Translations under genes and position numbers: made by a program
DNA from: Candidatus Endomicrobium neocapritermitis
GTDB lineage: Bacteria; Elusimicrobiota; Endomicrobiia; Endomicrobiales; Endomicrobiaceae
Direction of reading: 5' to 3'
Length of the DNA: 64,000 nt
NCBI GenBank assembly: GCA_009778325.1
Contig: WRJZ01000053.1
Coordinates: forward strand, 1 to 64,000
Notes under the pieces: model-generated
The model's database searches: none
Told to the model about the DNA's origin: nothing
The model's input: only the letters and a program-made list of their open reading frames with translations
Shown here: positions 1-8,688 of the stretch, in pieces
Layout: each line of letters opens with the position of its first letter
Position numbering within the stretch: the first letter of the stretch is position 1

Positions 1-828
1 TTGTTGGCAAGACAGGTAAACGTGCCTTCGATAGTAGTATTTTTGAACAAATGCGATGCGGTAGATGATAAAGACTTGTTGGACTTGGTGGAAATGGAAG
101 TAAGAGATCTTCTTACGAAGTACAACTTCCCCGGAGACAAGACGCCGGTAATAAGAGGTTCTGCGCTACAGGCCTTGCAGGGAATAAAAGAAGGCGTAGA
201 TTCGATAATGGCCTTGATGGACGCGGTGGACACAACAATACCGCTGCCGGCAAGAGATATAGATAAACCGTTTTTGATGAGCGTGGAAGACGTGTTTTCA
301 ATAACGGGAAGAGGAACGGTAGCTACGGGAAGAGTGGAAAAAGGAAAAGTGAAAGTAGGAGATAACGTAGAGATAATAGGAATAACGGATACGAAGAAAT
401 CGGTAGTTACCGGAATAGAAATGTTCAGGAAACTGCTTGACGAAGCGCAGGCGGGAGATAATATAGGTATGCTGCTGAGAGGAATAGAAAAGAATCAGGT
501 AGAAAGAGGGCAGGTAATAGCAGCGCCTGGAAGCATAAAGCCGCACAAGAAGTTCAAAGGGCAGGTATATATATTGACAAAAGAAGAAGGCGGAAGACAT
601 ACGCCATTTTTTACGGGATACAGGCCGCAGTTTTATTTCAGAACGACGGACGTGACGGGGATAGCGAATTTGCCTGCGGGAGTGGAGATGGTGATGCCCG
701 GAGACAATATAACGATGGATATAGAATTGATAATGCCGGTAGCGATGGAGCCGCAGCTGAGATTTGCGATAAGAGAAGGCGGAAGAACGGTAGGCTCCGG
801 CGTTGTAACGGAAATAATAGATAAATAA
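1..828 (+). CDS. tuf: Elongation factor Tu, C-terminal two thirds (cut by window start)
   Basis: GTPase that delivers aminoacyl-tRNA to the ribosomal A site. The frame is open from base 1, and the first residues ([19 protein letters not shown]) correspond to roughly residue 120 onward of full-length EF-Tu, so the TTG at base 1 is an internal Leu codon and not a start. NKCD is the G4 guanine-specificity motif; GSAL is the G5 region. Domains 2 and 3 follow ([13 protein letters not shown], then the C-terminal VVTEIIDK). It heads the ribosomal cluster in the order tuf-rpsJ, as in the bacterial str-S10 junction. It uses AGA and ATA codons heavily. Identification is certain; only the 5' part is missing. 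Confidence 0.98.
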   Translation: MLARQVNVPSIVVFLNKCDAVDDKDLLDLVEMEVRDLLTKYNFPGDKTPVIRGSALQALQGIKEGVDSIMALMDAVDTTIPLPARDIDKPFLMSVEDVFSITGRGTVATGRVEKGKVKVGDNVEIIGITDTKKSVVTGIEMFRKLLDEAQAGDNIGMLLRGIEKNQVERGQVIAAPGSIKPHKKFKGQVYILTKEEGGRHTPFFTGYRPQFYFRTTDVTGIANLPAGVEMVMPGDNITMDIELIMPVAMEPQLRFAIREGGRTVGSGVVTEIIDK

Positions 829-831
829 AAA

Positions 832-960
832 AGAGTGAAGAGTGAAAAGTGAAGAGTGAAGATACGGCAACAGATAATTTGTTGTCATTGCGAGCGGGCA
901 AAGCCAGCGCGGCAATCCAGAGTTGTTATCTTCACTCTCAACTCTTCAATCTCTACTCTG
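832..960. repeat. Heptamer-armed inverted repeat (GAGTGAA type) with TCATTGCGAG core
   Basis: The left arm (832-874) is four or five drifting copies of a GAGTGAA/AAGTGAA heptamer; the right arm (927-960) is the complementary TTCACTC/CTCTTCA series. Between them lies a TCATTGCGAGC...GCGGCAATCC palindromic module (about 893-918). It fills the tuf-rpsJ gap and could fold into a long hairpin in RNA or DNA. Confidence 0.8.
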
Positions 961-1071
961 TCTCTGTAAAGTTTATCCTCTGGCGGGGAGTTGCCGTATC
1001 TTGAAAAAGATACATAGTCTGGCAGCGCAAACTTTGCAGGAAAAAGCAAAAAAATAAACAGGATTGAAAAC

Positions 1072-1398
1072 ATGTCAAATGAAAAAGCAGTTCCAACTCA
1101 GAGATTGAGAATTAAGTTGCGCGCGTACGATCATAAAATGCTAGACGATTCTCTCGCGAAAATCGTCGAGACGGCAAGGCGTACCGGGGCCGCTATAACA
1201 GGTCCTGTTCTTTTGCCGACGCATATAAAGAAGTACACGGTCAACAGATCCGTTCATTCGGACAAAAAATCGCGCGAACAGTTTGAAATGAGAATACACA
1301 AAAGATTGGTTGACATACGCGAACCTTCGTCTAAAACGGTAGAAGAGCTGATGAAGCTCGACTTGCCGGCAGGCGTGGATATTGAAATAAAAATGTAA
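1072..1398 (+). CDS. rpsJ: 30S ribosomal protein S10
   Basis: Small-subunit head protein, also the NusE partner in transcription antitermination. 108 residues, slightly longer than the usual 102-105 because of a short N-terminal MSNEKAVPT extension. Conserved features seen are [13 protein letters not shown] near the start, [17 protein letters not shown] in the middle (the NusB/tRNA-proximal loop) and RLVDI near the end. ATG at 1072. First S10-operon gene, 243 nt behind tuf with a structured repeat between. Confidence 0.98.
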   Translation: MSNEKAVPTQRLRIKLRAYDHKMLDDSLAKIVETARRTGAAITGPVLLPTHIKKYTVNRSVHSDKKSREQFEMRIHKRLVDIREPSSKTVEELMKLDLPAGVDIEIKM

Positions 1399-1403
1399 AT
1401 AAA

Positions 1404-1495
1404 GGCAGAAGATTAGAAGTTTGGAGAGCTTAGAAGTTTGGCAAAGGCGAAGTCGTTGCTAAACTTCCAAACTTCCAAGCCCTCTAAGCTTCCAT
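1404..1495. repeat. GAAGTTTGG-type inverted repeat
   Basis: Left arm 1404-1440 (GCAGAAG, TTAGAAGTTTGG repeats) is complementary to right arm 1459-1495 (AAACTTCCAAACTTCCAAG, CTAAGCTTCC). The loop is a short version (GCAAAGGCGAAGTCGTTGC) of the core seen at 9804 and 48043. It occupies the whole rpsJ-rplC gap. Confidence 0.75.
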
Positions 1496-1508
1496 TAAGA
1501 GAGAAAAT

Positions 1509-2186
1509 ATGTTAAAATCAATAATTGGCAAAAAAATAGGTATGACACAAGTGTTCGACGATAAAGGGAATCTTATTCCCGTGACCGTCGTTGAAGCGGG
1601 TCCTTGCATTGTTACCGGAGTACGCACTTCTGAAAAAGACGGATACACCGCTGTTCAGCTCGGATTCGGAGATATTGCGGAAAAAAAGCTTATAAAAGCT
1701 CAGACGGGTTTTTTTAAGAAAAACAATATCGCCCCTAAAAAAGTCCTTAAAGAAATAAGAGTCGCGGACATAGCTCCTTTCTCAGTCGGGCAGGAGATAA
1801 AAGTTGACGCTTTTAAAGCCGGCGATTATGTCGACGTTTCTGCCGTTACGAAAGGCAAAGGCTATTCGGGAGTTATTAAAAGACATAATTTCGGAAAACA
1901 GCCCACCACCCACGGCCAGTCCGACAGAACGCGCGCAAGAGGTTCAAGCGGCGGTCAGGGGCCTCAGAAAGTTTTGAAAGGCATGAGAATGTCTGGACAT
2001 TTAGGCAATGAATATGTTACAATCCAAAAGTTACAGGTTGTAAATGTCGATGCCGAAAAAAACCTTATGCTTATTAAGGGAGCGGTGCCTGCGGTAAAAA
2101 ACGGCACATTGTATATAAACAATACAATAAAAAGAATACCCGTTGTGCAGGTAGCGCAGGCGGATAAAAAAAGTAAAAAGAAATAA
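1509..2186 (+). CDS. rplC: 50S ribosomal protein L3
   Basis: Early-assembly large-subunit protein contacting the peptidyl-transferase region. 225 residues, normal for bacterial L3. The N-terminus MLKSIIGKKIGMTQVFDDKG is typical, and the internal extension loop is recognisable (HGQSDRTRARGSSGGQGP followed by KVLKGMRMSGHLGNE). The C-terminal KKSKKK tail is a small lysine-rich extension. An AAGAGAG Shine-Dalgarno lies just upstream of ATG 1509. Confidence 0.98.
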   Translation: MLKSIIGKKIGMTQVFDDKGNLIPVTVVEAGPCIVTGVRTSEKDGYTAVQLGFGDIAEKKLIKAQTGFFKKNNIAPKKVLKEIRVADIAPFSVGQEIKVDAFKAGDYVDVSAVTKGKGYSGVIKRHNFGKQPTTHGQSDRTRARGSSGGQGPQKVLKGMRMSGHLGNEYVTIQKLQVVNVDAEKNLMLIKGAVPAVKNGTLYINNTIKRIPVVQVAQADKKSKKK

Positions 2187-2244
2187 CATCGCTCGCGGTT
2201 AGCGTAAGCGAAGACGGATTAATTGTTATAAGAGAGAGAGAAGA

Positions 2245-2865
2245 ATGGAAACGATAGTTTATAATGCCAAAGGTCAGGAAAAAGGAAAGATAGAGCTTCC
2301 TGCTTTTTTCAATACAGAAGTGTCAAACACGCTTTTGCATGAAATAACTACAGCCTATTTGAATAATCAGAGAGCCGGAACGGCAAAAACAAAATCAAGA
2401 GGCGAAGTGGCTTTTTCGGGAGCTAAGCCTTGGAAACAGAAAGGTACGGGCAATGCTCGCGCAGGTCAGAGAAACTCTCCTCTTTGGAGAAAAGGCGGAG
2501 TGATTTTCGGGCCGAAACCGAGAGATTATTACACAAAAATGTCAAAGCAGAAAAAGAGGCTTTCTCTTAATATGGCGTTTTCGGCGCAGTTTCAGAACGG
2601 CAATGTTATAGTCGTTGATTCCGTTAAAGTCGAAGAAGCTAAGACAAAGAAAGTTGTCGAACTTATTAAAAATCTCAAAGTTGAAGGTAAGAAAGTCGTA
2701 TTTGCGATAAACGCCAATTCCGATTTTAAACTTGCCGCTCGCAACATCGAGAACGTAGTTGTAGAAAATATAAAAAATATAAATGCTTATCAGGTTCTTT
2801 GGGCTGACAAAGTTATCACCACCCCCGAAGCGATAGAAAGCATAAAAGAAAGACAGTCTTTATAA
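2245..2865 (+). CDS. rplD: 50S ribosomal protein L4
   Basis: Large-subunit protein whose central loop lines the nascent-peptide exit tunnel; in E. coli it also represses its own operon. 206 residues. The tunnel loop is seen as KPWKQKGTGNARAGQRNSP around residues 70-88. A purine-rich GAGAGAGAAGA stretch immediately before ATG 2245 serves as ribosome-binding site. It lies 58 nt after rplC. Confidence 0.98.
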   Translation: METIVYNAKGQEKGKIELPAFFNTEVSNTLLHEITTAYLNNQRAGTAKTKSRGEVAFSGAKPWKQKGTGNARAGQRNSPLWRKGGVIFGPKPRDYYTKMSKQKKRLSLNMAFSAQFQNGNVIVVDSVKVEEAKTKKVVELIKNLKVEGKKVVFAINANSDFKLAARNIENVVVENIKNINAYQVLWADKVITTPEAIESIKERQSL

Positions 2866-2899
2866 AAAGATTGTCTTTATTAATTAGACAGGGAATAAA

Positions 2900-3187
2900 A
2901 TGGATATCAGAAACATTATTAAAAAACCGATAGTAACGGAAAAAGCAGCCTTAATGAAAGAAAAAGACAATAAATATACTTTCATGGTTGATAAAGACGC
3001 GAACAAGTTTCAGATTAAGCAGGCGATTGAAACTTTGTTTAAAGTTAAAGTTGAAAGCGTGCACACTGCAAACTATTTGGGAAAAGCAAAAAGAATGGGC
3101 GTGCACTCAGGATATAAAAGCGATTGGAAAAAAGCAATCGTAAAACTTGGCAAAGGCCAAGAAATTCAAATGGTCGACGAAGCTTAA
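2900..3187 (+). CDS. rplW: 50S ribosomal protein L23
   Basis: Tunnel-exit protein that docks trigger factor and SRP. 95 residues, normal. Typical features are IIKKPIVTEKA at the start and the KFQIKQAIETLFKVKVESVHT block that packs on 23S rRNA. AGGGA precedes ATG 2900. It follows rplD by 34 nt. Confidence 0.97.
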   Translation: MDIRNIIKKPIVTEKAALMKEKDNKYTFMVDKDANKFQIKQAIETLFKVKVESVHTANYLGKAKRMGVHSGYKSDWKKAIVKLGKGQEIQMVDEA

Positions 3188-3225
3188 CGGCAGTTAAATT
3201 AATAACTAACAGTTAATAATTAATG

Positions 3226-3289
3226 TTGTCGAAGCAAGAAGCAAATATGGGTGTTCATAACTGAAAAAAATGTCGAAGACACCCGACAA
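3226..3289. other. Nested hairpin upstream of rplB
   Basis: TTGTCG (3226-3231) pairs with CGACAA (3284-3289), enclosing GGGTGT (3249-3254) pairing with ACACCC (3279-3284). It does not match the other repeat classes in the window. It ends 15 nt before the rplB start, so a role in translation control is conceivable, but nothing else supports this. Confidence 0.3.
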
Positions 3290-3304
3290 TAGGAAGAAAG
3301 TACA

Positions 3305-4141
3305 ATGCCGATTAAAACATTTAAGCCGTACACGCAGTCCAGAAGACAGATGTCCGTTTCGGATTTTTCAGACATAACAAAAACCACTCCGGAAAAATCA
3401 TTAGTATCAATCATAAAAAAATCAGGCGGCCGCAACAATACCGGCCAGGTAATGGTGCGTTTCAGAGGCGGCGGCCATAAAAGATTTTACAGAATGATAG
3501 ACTTCAAAAGGGATAAAATAAATATTCCGGCTGAAGTTATTGCTATTGAATATGATCCGAACCGTTCCAGCAGAATAGCGCTTCTGCAATATCAGGACGG
3601 TGAAAAAAGATATATAATTCAGCCTGTGGGTGTAAAAGTAGGAGACTCGCTTATGTCAGGTCCGGATGCCGAGATAAAAGCGGGAAATGCTCTTCCTATA
3701 ATAAACATTCCCGTAGGTACGTTTATACATAACATCGAACTTGTTCCGGGCAAAGGCGCGCAGATGGTTCGCTCGGCCGGTGCTGCTGCACAGCTTCTTG
3801 CGAAAGAAGGCGACTATGCTCATATAAGAATGCCTTCCGGTGAAATAAGACTTGTTCGGGTAAAATGTTATGCGACGATTGGTCAGGTAGGAAATATTGA
3901 CCATGAAAACATTACGATAGGCTCTGCAGGAAGAAACCGCCATAAGGGATTTAAACCTCATGTCCGCGGAACTGCAATGAACGCTGTCGACCATCCGCAC
4001 GGTGGAGGCAGAGGCAGATCTAAAGGTAATAACCAGCCGAGAAGCCCATGGAACCAGCCTGCGAAAGGTTTTAAAACAAGACCTACAAAGGTTTGGGACT
4101 GGGTTATCGTAAGCCATCGTAATAAAGCAAAGAAGGCGTAG
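3305..4141 (+). CDS. rplB: 50S ribosomal protein L2
   Basis: Core large-subunit protein needed for subunit association and peptidyl-transferase activity. 278 residues. The highly conserved C-terminal signature [19 protein letters not shown] (about residues 227-245, with the functionally important histidine) is intact, as is [17 protein letters not shown] near residue 45. AGGAAG precedes ATG 3305. Confidence 0.98.
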   Translation: MPIKTFKPYTQSRRQMSVSDFSDITKTTPEKSLVSIIKKSGGRNNTGQVMVRFRGGGHKRFYRMIDFKRDKINIPAEVIAIEYDPNRSSRIALLQYQDGEKRYIIQPVGVKVGDSLMSGPDAEIKAGNALPIINIPVGTFIHNIELVPGKGAQMVRSAGAAAQLLAKEGDYAHIRMPSGEIRLVRVKCYATIGQVGNIDHENITIGSAGRNRHKGFKPHVRGTAMNAVDHPHGGGRGRSKGNNQPRSPWNQPAKGFKTRPTKVWDWVIVSHRNKAKKA

Positions 4142-4149
4142 TTAAAAAA

Positions 4150-4275
4150 GACAGAGTGTAGATTGAAGAGTGTAGAGTATAGATGTTGTGTTTCGGCGAA
4201 GCCGAAACGTATTTATAGGTTTTCGCTTCGCGAAAACTCTTTATCTAAACTCTAATCTCTAAACTCTAATCTCTG
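4150..4275. repeat. Three-way-junction repeat, copy 1 (GAGTGTA arms)
   Basis: Outer arms of GAGTGTAGA-like heptamers (4150-4185) pair with CTAAACTCTAATCTCT repeats (about 4241-4275). Inside are two perfect 8-bp hairpins: GTTTCGGC-GAA-GCCGAAAC (4190-4208) and GTTTTCGC-TTC-GCGAAAAC (4219-4237), separated by a 10-nt AT-rich linker. Same layout as copies at 19333, 22774, 33450, 34339, 34821 and 43506. Confidence 0.85.
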
Positions 4276-4295
4276 ATGTTAAAAGGGAAATAAAA

Positions 4296-4580
4296 ATGAG
4301 TCGTTCAACTAAAAAGGGACCTTATGTAGACGAGAAGCTTTTGAAAAAAATGCAGAAGCTTAATGAAACCGGTGAAAAAAAGGTTATAAAAACGTGGGCA
4401 AGAGCCAGCGTGATAACTCCGGAATTTGTAGGACACACAATAGCCATACATAACGGTAAAAAGTTTCTGCCGATTTTTATATCGGAACAAATGGTCGGAC
4501 ACAGACTTGGCGAATTTGCTCCCACAAGGACATTTAAAGGCCACGGCGGTATGACCAAGCAGGAAACTTCACTTACATAA
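4296..4580 (+). CDS. rpsS: 30S ribosomal protein S19
   Basis: Small-subunit head protein contacting tRNA and S13. 94 residues, standard. [38 protein letters not shown] and [16 protein letters not shown] are all diagnostic. AAAAGGGA precedes ATG 4296. It follows rplB across a three-way-junction repeat. Confidence 0.98.
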   Translation: MSRSTKKGPYVDEKLLKKMQKLNETGEKKVIKTWARASVITPEFVGHTIAIHNGKKFLPIFISEQMVGHRLGEFAPTRTFKGHGGMTKQETSLT

Positions 4581-4597
4581 AAAAAGGACAAATTAAG

Positions 4598-5053
4598 ATG
4601 GAAGCAAGAGCAACAGCAAAATTTGTAAGATATACGCCGAGAAAAGTTAATCAGGTCTGCACGCTTATAAGGGGCAAAAAAGTTGAGAAAGCGTTCGAGA
4701 CACTTTCTTTTCTTCCCAAATCCGCTGCAACGCTTGTTGAAAAAGTTTTGAAAAGCGCGACGGCAAATTCAGGCAAACTTAAAGATCCTTCGGGTCTTAA
4801 AGTAAAAGAAGCCTGGGTCGGTAACGGTCCTATTCTTAAAAGAATGAGGCCAGGACCGATGGGAAGAGGAATGCCCATAAAAAAAAGAACATCGCATTTA
4901 ACGATAGTTGTTACCAGCGTAGGCGTTACGCCGGACAAAAGAAAGAAAAAAGCTGTCGCAAAACCGGTAAGCGCAAATACAACAACAGCGGTAAAGCCTG
5001 AAATAAAAAAAGAAAAAAATGTTTTAGGCGCTAAAAAAGAAGAAAAAAAATAA
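4598..5053 (+). CDS. rplV: 50S ribosomal protein L22 with lysine-rich C-terminal extension
   Basis: Exit-tunnel protein. The normal L22 fold occupies roughly residues 1-112, with RYTPRKVNQVCTLIRGK at the start and the tunnel hairpin LKRMRPGPMGRGMPIKKRTS (about 86-105). About 40 further residues form a Lys/Ala/Val-rich low-complexity tail (KKKAVAKPVSANTTTAVK..., ending KKEEKK), making 151 residues against the usual 110. The tail is probably disordered and rRNA-binding. AAGGA precedes ATG 4598, 17 nt after rpsS. Confidence 0.97.
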   Translation: MEARATAKFVRYTPRKVNQVCTLIRGKKVEKAFETLSFLPKSAATLVEKVLKSATANSGKLKDPSGLKVKEAWVGNGPILKRMRPGPMGRGMPIKKRTSHLTIVVTSVGVTPDKRKKKAVAKPVSANTTTAVKPEIKKEKNVLGAKKEEKK

Positions 5054-5058
5054 AGAAA

Positions 5059-5146
5059 GGCAGAAGACGGGATGATGAGCAGGCGGGCAAAGGCAAAGAC
5101 TTTTATGACCGGAGCTCCTCTCAACATCTCAGCTTCTCAGCTTCTA
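5059..5146. repeat. GAAG-type inverted repeat with conserved core
   Basis: Left arm 5059-5084 (GCAGAAGACGGGATGATGAG) and right arm 5121-5146 (CAACATCTCAGCTTCTCAGC) are imperfectly complementary. The core 5085-5120 contains GGCAAAGACTTTTATGACC and GGAGCTCCTC, the same core as at 9804, 48043 and 60220. Confidence 0.7.
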
Positions 5147-5166
5147 AAAAAGGGTAAGGCAAAAAT

Positions 5167-5880
5167 ATGGGGCATAAAGTTCATCCTAAAAGCGTAAGAT
5201 TAGGGTATATTAAAGATTGGGACTCCAAGTGGTTTAATCTTAAAGAAATGCCGGATTTTATTGAAGAAGATCGCAGAATCAGGACGGTTCTTAAAGAAAA
5301 ACTCAAATTGGCTTCCGTCTCAAAAATAGGTATTGAAAGAGCGGGAAAATATCTTCGCGTCAATATTTATACCGCGCGTCCCGGCATAGTTATCGGCAAG
5401 GGCGGGCAGGGAATCGAAACGCTGAGAAAAGAAATTGAAAGCATGACGTCAAGAAAAACATTCGTGAACGTCATGGAAATTAAAAGACCTGAAACGGACG
5501 CGCAGCTTGCGGCTGAAGGAATCGCTTTTCAGCTGGAAAAGCAGATTGCTTTCAGAAGAGCAATGAAAAAAACCATTGAAAAAGCAATGGCAGCCGGCGC
5601 TCAGGGAATAAAAGTTATGGTTGCAGGCCGTCTCGGCGGAGCTGAAATAGCAAGAACGGAATGGCTTAAAGAAGGAAGAGTTCCTTTGCAGACATTCAGA
5701 GCCGACATAGACTATGGTTTTACGGAAGCTTATACAACCATGGGACAGATAGGCGTAAAAGTTTGGATATTTAAAAAAGAGCACTTTAAGAAAACCGCGA
5801 AAGAACTTCTTGAAGAAGCAAAGCTTGTTGACGCTGAAACGCTGTCGGCAAACGTTGCAAATCCGGAAGCGTCTAAATAA
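5167..5880 (+). CDS. rpsC: 30S ribosomal protein S3
   Basis: Small-subunit protein at the mRNA entry channel with helicase-like function. 237 residues. The N-terminus [20 protein letters not shown] is typical. A type-II KH domain shows as [18 protein letters not shown] (about residues 75-93), and the C-terminal domain includes [24 protein letters not shown] precedes ATG 5167. Confidence 0.98.
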   Translation: MGHKVHPKSVRLGYIKDWDSKWFNLKEMPDFIEEDRRIRTVLKEKLKLASVSKIGIERAGKYLRVNIYTARPGIVIGKGGQGIETLRKEIESMTSRKTFVNVMEIKRPETDAQLAAEGIAFQLEKQIAFRRAMKKTIEKAMAAGAQGIKVMVAGRLGGAEIARTEWLKEGRVPLQTFRADIDYGFTEAYTTMGQIGVKVWIFKKEHFKKTAKELLEEAKLVDAETLSANVANPEASK

Positions 5881-5909
5881 ATTAAGACATAAAGTTAAAG
5901 GACATTTAT

Positions 5910-6323
5910 ATGTTAATGCCAAAAAGAGTAAAATATAGAAAGACCCATAGGGGAAGGATGAAAGGCAATGCCAAAGGCGGCACTTATTTGGCGTTTGGCA
6001 AATACGGCCTTCAAGCTCTTGAACCTGTTTGGATAAACAGCAATCAGATAGAAGCAGCGCGTATAACTCTTGCCAGGTTCACTAAAAAAGGCGGAAAAGT
6101 TTGGATCAGAATATTCCCTGATAAACCAATCACAAAAAAGCCTGCAGAAACCAGAATGGGTAAGGGTAAAGGCGATCCGCAGTTTTGGGTCGCGGTAGTA
6201 AAACCGGGAAGAATAATGTTTGAAATGGAAGGTATTCCCGAAGCGGAAGCAAGAAAAGCGTTAAGACTTGCGTCCAATAAACTTCCGATAAACACAAAAA
6301 TTTTAGTGAGAGCGGATATTTAA
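5910..6323 (+). CDS. rplP: 50S ribosomal protein L16
   Basis: Large-subunit protein organising the A-site region. 137 residues. [19 protein letters not shown] is the family N-terminus. ATG 5910 is preferred over ATG 5916 because AAAGGA (5897-5902) lies 7 nt upstream of it and the ML-PKR start is conserved. The C-terminus [18 protein letters not shown] is normal. Confidence 0.98.
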   Translation: MLMPKRVKYRKTHRGRMKGNAKGGTYLAFGKYGLQALEPVWINSNQIEAARITLARFTKKGGKVWIRIFPDKPITKKPAETRMGKGKGDPQFWVAVVKPGRIMFEMEGIPEAEARKALRLASNKLPINTKILVRADI

Positions 6324-6324
6324 G

Positions 6325-6522
6325 ATGAAAAGTAAAAACTGGCAGGAAATGAAAAGTATGTCGGACGCGGAACTCAACGCGAAGCTCAACGATATGCAGG
6401 ACAGAATTTTTAAATTGAAATTTCGTCACACGACGACTCCTGTGAAAAATCCCCTTGAGATAAGAGGCTTGAGAAGAGACATTGCAAGAGTAAAAACGCT
6501 TCTTGCGCAGAAAAAAGGATAA
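6325..6522 (+). CDS. rpmC: 50S ribosomal protein L29
   Basis: Small two-helix protein at the tunnel exit next to L23. 65 residues. Typical pattern: ELNAKLNDMQDRIFKLKFRH then NPLEIRGLRRDIARVKTLL. Its ATG comes one base after the rplP stop, so translation is probably coupled. Confidence 0.97.
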   Translation: MKSKNWQEMKSMSDAELNAKLNDMQDRIFKLKFRHTTTPVKNPLEIRGLRRDIARVKTLLAQKKG

Positions 6523-6533
6523 GTTTCCGGAGG

Positions 6534-6590
6534 TATCCCCGATTACTGATTTTGGGGATGACACGGCAAAGCGTGTCAGCTCGGGATGAC
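6534..6590. repeat. TCATCCCCGA/TCGGGGATGA-type palindromic module
   Basis: ATCCCCGA...TGGGGAT forms one hairpin and GACACGGCAAAGCGTGTC (6560-6577) a second perfect hairpin inside TGACA...TCGGGATGACA. This short dispersed palindrome type recurs at 10303, 14858, 58873 and 61281. It fills the rpmC-rpsQ gap. Confidence 0.65.
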
Positions 6591-6613
6591 AATCGAAATA
6601 ATAGGAAGGAAAA

Positions 6614-6871
6614 ATGGTTGAACGTGGAAAACGCAAATATCGTACAGGCTTAGTAGTAAGCGACAAAAGCAGCAAAACAAGATTGGTTTCAGTTGAAAGA
6701 TCATACCGTCATGCTTTATATGACCGCGTAATACGTTCCAAAAGAAAGTTTGCGGTTCATGATGAAAACAATGAGTCGCGCATTGGCGATACGGTAAAAA
6801 TAATGGAATGCAGACCTCTCTCAAAAACAAAGAGGTGGGTAATGGTTGAAGTGATAAACAAAGCACAGTAG
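6614..6871 (+). CDS. rpsQ: 30S ribosomal protein S17
   Basis: Primary 16S-binding protein with OB fold. 85 residues. Conserved block KTRLVSVERSYRHALYDRVI followed by the typical GDTVKIMECRPLSKTKRW. AGGAAGGA precedes ATG 6614. Confidence 0.97.
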   Translation: MVERGKRKYRTGLVVSDKSSKTRLVSVERSYRHALYDRVIRSKRKFAVHDENNESRIGDTVKIMECRPLSKTKRWVMVEVINKAQ

Positions 6872-6873
6872 TC

Positions 6874-7000
6874 TGTCATTGCGAGCGGACAATGTCCGCT
6901 CGGCAATCTAGAAGATAAGCAGGGTAGGCGCGAAGGCGAAACGGATAACGAAATGGCGACAGTCTAGGTTCTTCGGCAATAAAATTGCCTCAGAATGACA
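6874..7000. repeat. TCATTGCGAGC palindromic element
   Basis: Outer TGTCATT (6874-6880) pairs with AATGACA (6994-7000). Inside, GAGCGGACAATGTCCGCTC (6883-6901) and GGCAATAAAATTGCC (6975-6989) are perfect hairpins. It occupies the rpsQ-rplN gap. Confidence 0.65.
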
Positions 7001-7022
7001 ATAAGGTAAAAGGAATTAGAAA

Positions 7023-7391
7023 ATGATTCAGGAAAGATCGATTTTAAATGTAGCAGATAATTCAGGCGCAAAATCAATACGCTGTTTCAGGCTGACAAAA
7101 GGCTTGAAACGCCGTTATGCCAGTATCGGAGATGTTATACATGCTTCTGTTCAGGACGCGATACCGCACGGCAATATTAAAAAAGGCGACGTGGTTAAAG
7201 CCGTAATAGTGCGCACGGTAAAAGAAATCCGCAGAACTGACGGAACGTATATAAAGTTTGACGACAACGCAGCCGTTATCATCAATGACGAAGGCGAACC
7301 TAAGGGAACGCGCATATTCGGGCCTGTCGCAAGAGAGCTCAGGGAAAATAATTATATTAAAATTATTTCTTTGGCTCCCGAGGTGATATAA
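7023..7391 (+). CDS. rplN: 50S ribosomal protein L14
   Basis: Interface protein forming bridge B8 and the docking site of RsfS. 122 residues, standard. [19 protein letters not shown] and [18 protein letters not shown] are diagnostic, with [14 protein letters not shown] near the C-terminus. AAAAGGA precedes ATG 7023. Confidence 0.98.
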   Translation: MIQERSILNVADNSGAKSIRCFRLTKGLKRRYASIGDVIHASVQDAIPHGNIKKGDVVKAVIVRTVKEIRRTDGTYIKFDDNAAVIINDEGEPKGTRIFGPVARELRENNYIKIISLAPEVI

Positions 7392-7469
7392 AGACGGCAG
7401 TTTACCCGTCTTCGCAGCGCAGCTGCTACGATGCGGCTTGCAATTGTTAAAAAATAAAGGATGCAAGAA

Positions 7470-7781
7470 ATGCTTAATATTAAGAAGAAAGACAAAGTTG
7501 TGGTTTTATCTGGAAAAGATAAAGGAAAAAAAGGCGAAGTTCTTAAAGTTTATCCGGAAGAAGGGAAGGTTATAGTCGCGAAAGTCAATTTCGTGAAAAG
7601 ACACACGAAGCCTACGCAGAGAGATCCCGGAGGAATCCGCGAAAAAGAAGCTCCTATGGCTATCGGCAAAGTGAAGCTCATATGCCCTAAATGCGATCAG
7701 GCTTCAAGGCCGAAGTTTGACGCGCTTTCAGACGGAAAAAAAATAAGAGTATGCCGCAAATGCGGTGAAATGATAGTTTAA
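7470..7781 (+). CDS. rplX: 50S ribosomal protein L24 (zinc-ribbon form)
   Basis: Assembly-initiator protein. The start at 7470 is preferred: AAAGGA (7456-7461) sits 8 nt upstream of it but abuts the alternative ATG 7461. 103 residues. The KOW motif [20 protein letters not shown] is clear. The C-terminus carries a CPKC...CRKC pair (about residues 74-77 and 93-96), the putative zinc ribbon found in many bacterial L24 proteins. Confidence 0.96.
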   Translation: MLNIKKKDKVVVLSGKDKGKKGEVLKVYPEEGKVIVAKVNFVKRHTKPTQRDPGGIREKEAPMAIGKVKLICPKCDQASRPKFDALSDGKKIRVCRKCGEMIV

Positions 7782-7837
7782 GTGTCTGGGGGACGGGGGA
7801 GTTGACAGACATGTCAAATGCCCCGTCACACTGACAC
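7782..7837. repeat. GTGTC...GACAC palindromic element
   Basis: GTGTC (7782-7786) pairs with GACAC near 7833-7837, with ACGGGG/CCCCGT and TTGACA/TGTCAA pairs inside, giving a long imperfect hairpin in the rplX-rplE gap. It is the only copy of this type in the window. Confidence 0.5.
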
Positions 7838-7902
7838 GACCGGATAAGCATATAGCCGAAGCGGAATACAGTCCGCTTAAAGAAACAAAAAGGGAAATAA
7901 TA

Positions 7903-8460
7903 ATGAATCAACCTCGTTTAAAAGAATTTTATCAAAAAAACGTAACACCGGAACTTCTGAAACAGTTTAAGTTTAAGAATGTTCATCAGGTTCCAAAACT
8001 TGAAAAAGTCGTAATTAATATCGGCGTTGGCGAAGCAAAAGAAAATATTAAGGCTTTGGAAATAGCAATTTCCGAGCTCGGCCTTATAACCGGCCAGAAA
8101 CCTGCGACTTGCCGCGCGAAAAAGTCGGTTTCAAACTTTAAAATCCGTGAAAATATGCCTATAGGCACAAAAGTTACTCTGAGAAATGCGATGATGTACG
8201 AATTTTTGGACAGGCTTATCAATGTCGCTATTCCGCGTATCAGGGACTTTAGGGGCATAGAACCTAACGGTTTCGACGGAAAAGGAAATTTTAATCTCGG
8301 GCTTACCGAACAGTATATATTTCCTGAAATCAACGTTGAGAAATCCGATAAAGCCAGAGGGATGAATATAACTATAGTCACATCGGCGCAAAAAGACGAG
8401 CACGCGAAAGCTTTGCTTGATCTTATCGGGCTGCCTTTCAAAAAAAGAGATAATAAATAA
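7903..8460 (+). CDS. rplE: 50S ribosomal protein L5
   Basis: Binds 5S rRNA and contacts P-site tRNA. 185 residues. [32 protein letters not shown]-like [18 protein letters not shown], and [20 protein letters not shown] are diagnostic. AAAGGGA precedes ATG 7903. Confidence 0.98.
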   Translation: MNQPRLKEFYQKNVTPELLKQFKFKNVHQVPKLEKVVINIGVGEAKENIKALEIAISELGLITGQKPATCRAKKSVSNFKIRENMPIGTKVTLRNAMMYEFLDRLINVAIPRIRDFRGIEPNGFDGKGNFNLGLTEQYIFPEINVEKSDKARGMNITIVTSAQKDEHAKALLDLIGLPFKKRDNK

Positions 8461-8478
8461 AGTAAAGGATATTTTTTT

Positions 8479-8664
8479 ATGGCAACAACTTCAGCAGAAG
8501 CAAAGATGAGAAGACCCCAGAAATTTGCAACACGGTACAGGAACAGATGTCGCCTGTGTGGAAGACCGCGCGGCTATTACAGGGATTTCGGGCTTTGCAG
8601 AATATGTTTGCGCAAGTTAGCGCATAATGGCGAAATACCAGGCGTCACAAAATCAAGCTGGTAA
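8479..8664 (+). CDS. rpsN: 30S ribosomal protein S14, zinc-binding type Z
   Basis: 61-residue short S14. Four cysteines in [20 protein letters not shown] (C-x2-C...C-x2-C) define the zinc-binding form (rpsZ-like), and the KSSW C-terminus is invariant. TAAAGGA precedes ATG 8479. No zinc-free paralogue is visible in the window. Confidence 0.98.
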   Translation: MATTSAEAKMRRPQKFATRYRNRCRLCGRPRGYYRDFGLCRICLRKLAHNGEIPGVTKSSW

Positions 8665-8688
8665 TATTTTTTTTAAAGAGGTCGGTTA

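Noticed and set aside
298-915. 205-codon open frame on the minus strand opposite tuf
   Set aside because: It is antisense to a certain gene, has no ribosome-binding site and encodes a low-complexity Tyr/Arg/Ser-rich product.
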